From: Syntrophorhabdaceae bacterium
GTDB taxonomy: Bacteria > Desulfobacterota > Syntrophorhabdia > Syntrophorhabdales > Syntrophorhabdaceae
Direction: 5' to 3'
Length of the DNA: 64,000 nt
Assembly: GCA_026415675.1 (NCBI GenBank)
Contig: JAOAGQ010000002.1
Coordinates: 1 to 64,000, forward strand
The notes beneath the pieces are model-generated. The model saw nothing but the letters and a program-made list of their open reading frames with translations. It was not told the DNA's origin and made no database searches. Position 1 is the first letter of the stretch, and each line of letters begins with the position of its first letter. This document shows, one piece after another, positions 58,898-64,000 of the stretch. A program made the position numbers and the translations under genes.

Positions 58898-58945
58898 AAT
58901 ATATACAACCCGTTTTTCTTACCATAATTGTGAAATCAATCACAA
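58898..58945 (-). promoter_or_regulatory. CRP/FNR-type operator and probable promoter of the hydrogenase cluster
   Basis: The palindrome TTGTGA-AATCAA-TCACAA (58928-58945) matches the TGTGA-N6-TCACA consensus exactly in both half-sites. On the minus strand a -10-like TATATT (58898-58903) follows. This would put the operator centre roughly 41-46 bp before the transcription start, the position of class II CRP/FNR activation. No good -35 box is visible, as expected for an activator-dependent promoter. The site could also affect the divergent HD-GYP gene. Confidence 0.6.
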
Positions 58946-58971
58946 AAAAATTATAGGATATTTCATTTTCA

Positions 58972-60981
58972 ATGTCAAAAAAAAACAATCATATTGTACA
59001 CACATTAATTATTGTGTTATTTTTGATGGTAATCAAAGGTGTTGCCGTAATGGTTAAAAAGTCGATATTAAAAATTCCATTTACATATTCGACGATTTTT
59101 ATAGCCCTTATTCTATGTACCATATGGGTTTATCCGTCCCATTCTTACCAAATCGATAAGGAGATAAAACCAAGTAATATTAAGGTCGTGATCGATAATA
59201 ACTACCCACCCTATATCTTTCTCGATAGAAGAGGGGAACTCCAGGGCATACTTATCGACCTGTGGCGTCTTTGGGAAGAAAAAACAGGGGTCAAGGTTGA
59301 AATATACGGGATGGACTGGGCAGAGGCGTTAAAGAGGATGGAGGCTGGAGAGTTCGATGTGATCGATATGGTATTCTTTAACGAACGCAGGGCTAAAATC
59401 TACGATTTCACAAAACCTTATGCAAACATAGATGTATCCATATTTTTTCGAAAGGAGATACAGGGCATATCTAACGTAGATTCACTACAGGGCTTTCCTG
59501 TTGCTGTAAAAAGTGGTGATGCCATCATTGACTATCTTAAGGCGAATAATATCACGACCCTTGTAGAGTATCCCTCTTATGAGGCAATCATCATGGCGGC
59601 AAAAGAGCATAAGGTAAACGTCGCCGTGATCGATAACCCCCCTGCCTTCTATTTTTTATACAAAATGGACATAGAGGATAGTTTTCTCCATTCCCCACCA
59701 TTGTACAGAGGCCAGTTTCACAGGGCGGTAAAAAAGGGAAACTCTTCGATTTTAAGATTGGTGGAGCATGGCTTCTCTCTCATATCAGAAAAAGAACATA
59801 AAAATATAGAACAGAAATGGTTGGGCCAAAGACAGAGTATTATGAGAGAGCACCTCCAGAGGATCCTTATAGGTGTTGGTATTTTCCTATCCATTCTGCT
59901 TATTATGGCCTTCTGGAACTACATGCTGAGAAAAAAGGTTCTGGAGAGAACCATAATGCTCGAAAGAGAGATAGATGAAAATAGAAAAAAGTCAGAGGCC
60001 CTTGCTGTAAGTGAAGAAAAATACCGTTCCATATTCGAAAACTCCGTAGAAGGTATATACCGGACCACAAGGGATGGCAGGTTCATCACCGTCAACCCTG
60101 CTATGGTAAGGATTTTCGGTTATACATCGAGGGAAGAGATGATAGAAGGGGTAAAAGACATAGCGGAAGACTTGTATATCTACCCCGAGGAGCGGAAAAC
60201 ATTGATAGATACCCTTGAATATCAAGGGGTTGTTATGGGGTTTGAGTTCAGATCAAAAAGAAGGGATGGGGAAGTCATATGGGTATCCACAAATTGTAGG
60301 ACGGTTAAGGATAGGGATGGAAATATCATCTACTATGAAGGTATAGTAGAAGATATAACGGCGAGAAAGAAGGCAGAACTCTCCCTTAAAGATTATATGG
60401 GGAAATTACAGAGGAGTCTAAACGGCACAATTCAGACCCTCTCGACGACCGTTGAGGTAAGAGACCCATATACAGCAGGTCACCAGAGAAGGGTCTCCAT
60501 GCTTGCCCGTTTGATAGCCCAAGATTTACACCTTCCCCGAGAAACCATAGAGGCTATAACGATGGCAGGCTCCATCCATGATTTAGGAAAGATAAGCGTG
60601 CCTGCAGAGATACTGACCAAACCCACAAAATTGATGGATTTAGAGGTGAGGCTCATAATGACCCATCCCCAGGCAGGGTATGACATATTAAAGGATGTGG
60701 ATCTGCTATACCCTGTTGCTGATATTGTCTTACAGCACCATGAGAGGCTTGATGGGTCGGGTTACCCAAAGGGATTAAAAGGTAATGAGATACTCTTTGA
60801 ATCAATGATCATTACGGTTGCGGATGTGGTTGAGGCGATATCCACCCACAGACCTTATAGAGCTGCCCTTGGTATAGATGTTGCCCTCTCCGAGATTGAA
60901 AAGAACAAAGGGATATTATACGATGAAAGGGTGGTAGACACCTGTGTGAGATTATTTAGAGAAAAGGGGTTTAAATTCTAA
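58972..60981 (+). CDS. Periplasmic-sensor PAS HD-GYP protein (probable c-di-GMP phosphodiesterase)
   Basis: A 669-aa membrane receptor. After one or two N-terminal hydrophobic segments (the true start may be the ATG at 59050) comes a periplasmic solute-binding domain of family 3 (IKVVIDNNYPPYIFLD, about residues 65-290). A transmembrane helix (about 300-320), a PAS domain (about 345-460) and an HD-GYP domain (about 490-660: HQRRVSMLARL, IHDLGKISVPAEIL, HHERLDGSGYPKGLKG) follow. It should degrade c-di-GMP in response to an amino-acid-like ligand. It is divergent from the hydrogenase cluster. Confidence 0.9.
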   Translation: MSKKNNHIVHTLIIVLFLMVIKGVAVMVKKSILKIPFTYSTIFIALILCTIWVYPSHSYQIDKEIKPSNIKVVIDNNYPPYIFLDRRGELQGILIDLWRLWEEKTGVKVEIYGMDWAEALKRMEAGEFDVIDMVFFNERRAKIYDFTKPYANIDVSIFFRKEIQGISNVDSLQGFPVAVKSGDAIIDYLKANNITTLVEYPSYEAIIMAAKEHKVNVAVIDNPPAFYFLYKMDIEDSFLHSPPLYRGQFHRAVKKGNSSILRLVEHGFSLISEKEHKNIEQKWLGQRQSIMREHLQRILIGVGIFLSILLIMAFWNYMLRKKVLERTIMLEREIDENRKKSEALAVSEEKYRSIFENSVEGIYRTTRDGRFITVNPAMVRIFGYTSREEMIEGVKDIAEDLYIYPEERKTLIDTLEYQGVVMGFEFRSKRRDGEVIWVSTNCRTVKDRDGNIIYYEGIVEDITARKKAELSLKDYMGKLQRSLNGTIQTLSTTVEVRDPYTAGHQRRVSMLARLIAQDLHLPRETIEAITMAGSIHDLGKISVPAEILTKPTKLMDLEVRLIMTHPQAGYDILKDVDLLYPVADIVLQHHERLDGSGYPKGLKGNEILFESMIITVADVVEAISTHRPYRAALGIDVALSEIEKNKGILYDERVVDTCVRLFREKGFKF

Positions 60982-61022
60982 ACCATGACCGTAAGATTAA
61001 AGGAAGTCATTAACTCAGGGGT

Positions 61023-62018
61023 ATGGGGATGGATAAGGTAGTTGGCTTTACAACAACGATACCTGTTGAGATCCTCTTTGCGGCGGATGTTATACCCTGT
61101 GACCTCAACAACATCTTTATTTCAGCAGAGGAACCGATGTTTTATATCGAACGGGCGGAGAGGGATGGATTTCCAAGGAATATGTGTAACTGGGTAAAGG
61201 GTATATACGGTGTTGTCATGGAAAAAGGGATTGAAGAAATAGTTGCGGTAGTTGAGGGCGACTGTAGTAACACCCAGGCCTTGATGGAGATATTAAAGCA
61301 CAGGGGAAAAAAGGTGATCCCCTTCTCTTTTCCTTATGATAGAGACAGAGATGTCCTGAAAAGAGAGTTAAAAAAACTCGCCTCTTACTTTTCTGTAACC
61401 CCCGAGAGGATAAAAAAAGTAGAAAAAGAGATAGAAGACGTAAGGAGGCTCCTTGAAGAAATAGACAGACTTACATGGCAGGAACGGTTGGTTACAGGGT
61501 ACGAGAATCACCTGTGGCTCGTCCGCTCCTCTGATATGATGGGGGATTATAAAAAGTATGGTGGGATGGCGGAGAGGTTTATAGCGGAGGTTAAGACGAG
61601 AAAAAAAAACGATGCGATCCCCATAGGTATGATCGGTGTTCCCCCTATCCAGCCCGATTTATTTGAATTTATTGAGAAAAAAGGGGTTCATGTGGTCTTC
61701 AACGAAACCCAAAGGCAGTTCTCTCTCCCCTATTTCTCAAAAAGAATGGCCGAGAGATACACCCTTTACACATACCCTTACGGGATATTCTACAGGGTTA
61801 AAGACATCCTGGGGGAGATAAAAAGGCGCAACTTAAAGGGGATCGTCCATTATGTCCAGGCATTCTGCTACAGGAGCATGGAGGATGTGATACTGAGAGA
61901 GACGATTCCCGTACCTTTTCTCACAATAGAGGGGGATCTCCCGAAAGGCCTCGATTCGAGGACAAAGATAAGGCTTGAGGCATATGTGGAAATGCTGATA
62001 CAAAAGGAAGGGGTTTGA
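61023..62018 (+). CDS. 2-hydroxyacyl-CoA dehydratase D-component / double-cubane family protein
   Basis: A 331-aa protein of the HgdB/BcrB/double-cubane superfamily. Probable Fe-S cysteines lie in VIPCDLNN, NMCNWVKG and GDCSNTQ, with a further Cys in QAFCYRSME. Family members reduce difficult substrates with an ATP-dependent activator (HgdC-type ASKHA ATPase). No activator or second subunit is adjacent. The start may be the second Met (61029), which has better spacing to AGGGG. The GTG start of the next gene lies two bases after the stop. Confidence 0.82.
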   Translation: MGMDKVVGFTTTIPVEILFAADVIPCDLNNIFISAEEPMFYIERAERDGFPRNMCNWVKGIYGVVMEKGIEEIVAVVEGDCSNTQALMEILKHRGKKVIPFSFPYDRDRDVLKRELKKLASYFSVTPERIKKVEKEIEDVRRLLEEIDRLTWQERLVTGYENHLWLVRSSDMMGDYKKYGGMAERFIAEVKTRKKNDAIPIGMIGVPPIQPDLFEFIEKKGVHVVFNETQRQFSLPYFSKRMAERYTLYTYPYGIFYRVKDILGEIKRRNLKGIVHYVQAFCYRSMEDVILRETIPVPFLTIEGDLPKGLDSRTKIRLEAYVEMLIQKEGV

Positions 62019-62019
62019 T

Positions 62020-62256
62020 GTGGCCCCGAAGGATGTAGAAGAATTGAGAAGAAGATTCACCATGAACAGGGAGGGGATAGGTTTTTTTAAGGCCATTCTC
62101 GAGTCGTATGAAGATGTAGCGATCTTCTCTGTCCTCGACGGGAATAGGGGTTTGATAGAGATCATATACCCATCCTCATTTGAAGACGAGGTTCTATCCA
62201 TCATGGCAGATATGGCAAATTACGGGATATCCTTTAAGGAGGTTCAGGATGTTTAA
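62020..62256 (+). CDS. DUF4911-like small protein
   Basis: A 78-aa protein of unknown function that resembles DUF4911 (ILESYEDVAIFSVLDGNRGLIEIIYP). It starts with GTG after AAGGAAGGGG. It links the dehydratase-type gene and tldD in one run, with its end overlapping the tldD start by 8 bp. No cysteines or membrane segment. Its co-occurrence with these neighbours may be a clue to function. Confidence 0.65.
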   Translation: MAPKDVEELRRRFTMNREGIGFFKAILESYEDVAIFSVLDGNRGLIEIIYPSSFEDEVLSIMADMANYGISFKEVQDV

Positions 62257-63631
62257 CGGAGAGATGGTCTTAAAAAAACTCGTTGAAGGGGGTGGACTAT
62301 TCGCAGATGTGTTCTTTGAGTCGAGACGTTTCACCCATATACATTTCGAATCATCAAGGCCAGAAAGGATCGAAAAGGGTCTGGACAGGGGTGTAGGGTT
62401 GAGGATTGTTGTACCCTGGAAGACATATTTTGCATCGACAAATTCCCTCGATGAAAGAGACCTATTCGATATCGCCTCTGATTTGAGTAAACTCGCAAAA
62501 AAGGCCCGTAACCCATCGCCCTTAAACATGGTGGAGATAAATTCATCCTACCCTTTTTCGATTAAAGTAGACCCTGAAGATATAGATATCGCCAATAAAT
62601 TGCAGATGGTAAAGACCATAGATAAAATGGCAAGGGATATGGAGAAGAGGATCAAGCAGGTAAGGGTGATATACAGGGACACAAAGCAGTCGATCTCCAT
62701 ATATAGGGAAGACGGGATGCTTATCAAGGATGAGAGGTGTCATGTGATACTCAACATCCTCGTCATCGGGGAAAAGGACGGCGACATCCAGACCGCCTAC
62801 GAATCGATAGGGGGCTTCTATGGTTATGACTTCTTTAAAGACGAGACCATAGAAAACATGGTAGGTATCACGGTAAAAAGGCTCACCGGGCTTCTCGATG
62901 CCGTTGAGGCGCCCATGGGGACAAAGACCGTGGTACTCTCCTCTGAGGCCGGAGGAACTATGATCCACGAGGCCATAGGGCATGGTCTCGAGGCAGACCT
63001 CGCAATGGAAGGGCTCTCCTGTTACAAGGGTATGCTTGGTGAAAAAGTGGCCTCTGAGCTCATCACCGTCGTCGATGACGGTACAATCCCCCATATGAGG
63101 GGTACCTATGCCTTTGATGATGAAGGCTCAAAATCCGAAAAGACAGTTCTCGTAGAAAAGGGGATACTCAAGAACTATCTCTGGGACAGGTTTTACGGTT
63201 TAAAGCATAATAGACCCTCCACAGGAAACGGTAGACGTGAATCTTATAGGTATAGACCGATCCCGAGGATGAGCAACACCATGATACTCTCTGGCAAGGA
63301 TGACCCTGAGAGGATCATCGCCTCTGTAGATGATGGGGTATATGTGGTGAAGATGGGAGGGGGTCAGGTGGACACAGTCCGGGGGGACTTTGTCTTCGAG
63401 ATACAGGAGGGGTACATGATAGAAAAGGGCCGTATAGGCCCTATGGTAAAGAATGCGACGATCATGGGTAATGGCCCTAAGATTTTAAGAGAAATCGATA
63501 TGGTCGGCAACGACCTCGGCTTTGGAATCGGGACATGCGGCAAAGACGGTCAGGGTGTGCCTGTCTCCGATGCCCAGCCCACCTTAAGGATTCCCGAGAT
63601 TATCGTTGGAGGCAGAAAAGAGGGATCTTAA
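62249..63631 (+). CDS. tldD: TldD-family metalloprotease
   Basis: A protease of about 460 aa of the TldD/PmbA (modulator of gyrase) family; it usually acts as a TldD-TldE heterodimer that degrades or matures peptides. The metal site is HEAIGHGLEAD, and the C-terminal FGIGTCGKDGQGVPVSDAQPTLR is characteristic. The start at 62249 follows AAGGAGG by seven bases and gives the normal N-terminus. A PmbA/TldE partner is not in the window. Its last 48 bp overlap the convergent aminotransferase gene. Confidence 0.93.
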   Translation: MFNGEMVLKKLVEGGGLFADVFFESRRFTHIHFESSRPERIEKGLDRGVGLRIVVPWKTYFASTNSLDERDLFDIASDLSKLAKKARNPSPLNMVEINSSYPFSIKVDPEDIDIANKLQMVKTIDKMARDMEKRIKQVRVIYRDTKQSISIYREDGMLIKDERCHVILNILVIGEKDGDIQTAYESIGGFYGYDFFKDETIENMVGITVKRLTGLLDAVEAPMGTKTVVLSSEAGGTMIHEAIGHGLEADLAMEGLSCYKGMLGEKVASELITVVDDGTIPHMRGTYAFDDEGSKSEKTVLVEKGILKNYLWDRFYGLKHNRPSTGNGRRESYRYRPIPRMSNTMILSGKDDPERIIASVDDGVYVVKMGGGQVDTVRGDFVFEIQEGYMIEKGRIGPMVKNATIMGNGPKILREIDMVGNDLGFGIGTCGKDGQGVPVSDAQPTLRIPEIIVGGRKEGS

Positions 63632-64000
63632 CCGTTCAACGGCCTCTCTGATTCTATCCTCCCCTATCGTAATGGAAATCCTGAAGTACCCTTCCCCTTC
63701 CTCACCAAAACCGTTCCCCGGGGTTACTACGATTCCCGACCCTTCCATCAGTTTCTCACAAAAACCCTCAGAGGTATAACCTTCGGGCACCTTTGACCAT
63801 ATGTAGAACGTGGCGAGAGGGGGCTTAACTTTAATGCCTACAGAGTTTAGACCATTGACCATAAGGTCTCTTCTTTTCTGAAAGACCCTTCTTATCTCAT
63901 CCACACAACTCTGGTCCCCTGTGAGGGCCTCTATGGCAGCATACTGGATCGCCTGAAATACCCCTGAATCTATATTCGTCTTCAGTTTTCCCAGGTTGAA
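63584..64000 (-). CDS. dapL: LL-diaminopimelate aminotransferase-like protein, N-terminal part beyond window
   Basis: The last 138 residues of a class I/II PLP aminotransferase; the gene enters from beyond the window end. The segment LKTNIDSGVFQAIQYAA, followed by VTPGNGFGEEGEGYFRISITI with the substrate-binding Arg, is typical of DapL and close relatives. DapL makes LL-diaminopimelate for lysine and peptidoglycan synthesis in one step. The PLP-lysine lies outside, so the assignment is moderate. The 3' end overlaps tldD tail-to-tail by 48 bp. Confidence 0.75.
   Translation of the reverse strand, partial: FNLGKLKTNIDSGVFQAIQYAAIEALTGDQSCVDEIRRVFQKRRDLMVNGLNSVGIKVKPPLATFYIWSKVPEGYTSEGFCEKLMEGSGIVVTPGNGFGEEGEGYFRISITIGEDRIREAVERLRSLFSASNDNLGNP

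Noticed and set aside
1-64000. CRISPR arrays, insertion sequences, prophage or integrase genes
   Set aside because: No regularly spaced repeats, transposase motifs or phage gene blocks were seen. The only long similarities are between the paralogous hyd genes and between the two DRTGG genes.

Overview
The window looks like a chromosome segment of a strictly anaerobic, Gram-negative bacterium. Oxygen-sensitive chemistry is everywhere: a 2-oxoacid:ferredoxin oxidoreductase, a tungsten aldehyde:ferredoxin oxidoreductase homologue, a 2-hydroxyacyl-CoA dehydratase-type protein and several [FeFe]-hydrogenase homologues. An outer-membrane beta-barrel protein, a MltD-type lipoprotein and an ArnT-like glycosyltransferase point to an outer membrane. 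Menaquinone genes suggest anaerobic respiration or reverse electron flow in a syntroph. Codon use leans to ATA, AGA and AGG. A Desulfobacterota-like or neighbouring lineage is my best guess, but the sequence alone does not settle it.

Layout. 1-4.8 kb: a hybrid histidine kinase (cut by the window start) and the porDAB genes, without a gamma subunit. 5-7 kb: a GYD-domain protein, purM and an endonuclease III-like glycosylase. 7.1-10.5 kb: tRNA-CAT, a CdsZ-like zinc-ribbon protein, RNase HI, the RNase P RNA (whose 5' end overlaps the RNase HI stop codon) and a membrane glycosyltransferase. 10.5-17.9 kb: a GNAT enzyme, a MltD-like lytic transglycosylase, fmt-def, and an iclR / radical-SAM / CoA-ligase / small-ORF operon. 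18-23 kb: a LutB-like and LutA/HdrB-like pair, a small zinc ribbon, a tungsten AOR homologue and a 4x[4Fe-4S] protein, divergent from iclR. 23-35 kb: a large GH13 protein, pilB, a five-gene operon joining a NitT/TauT-type ABC transporter to menG and menA, tRNA-Asn, a GGDEF protein and an outer-membrane protein. 35-45 kb: an xdhAB-like molybdenum hydroxylase, a broken small ORF, an MFS / HisC-like / ATPase-GNAT operon, a metallo-beta-lactamase-fold protein, ogt and glycerate kinase.

45.5-58.9 kb is the most striking part: thirteen tightly spaced genes on the minus strand. They encode two full HydABC-type (electron-bifurcating hydrogenase) subunit sets, an extra thioredoxin-fold subunit, a sensory-type [FeFe]-hydrogenase homologue, a PHP phosphoesterase, two HATPase proteins and two DRTGG proteins. 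One HydB is fused to a complete GltD-like NADPH module. The other HydB and the small thioredoxin-fold subunit have lost their [2Fe-2S] cysteines. A perfect TGTGA-N6-TCACA palindrome of CRP type lies upstream. The simplest reading is an H2/ferredoxin/NAD(H)/NADP(H) exchange system with its own sensing and signalling genes.

58.9-64 kb: a periplasmic-sensor HD-GYP protein divergent from that cluster, a 2-hydroxyacyl-CoA dehydratase-type protein, a DUF4911-like protein, a TldD protease and the 3' part of an LL-diaminopimelate aminotransferase-like gene. I saw no CRISPR array, insertion sequence, phage or integrase gene, and no gene-free stretch longer than 300 bases.
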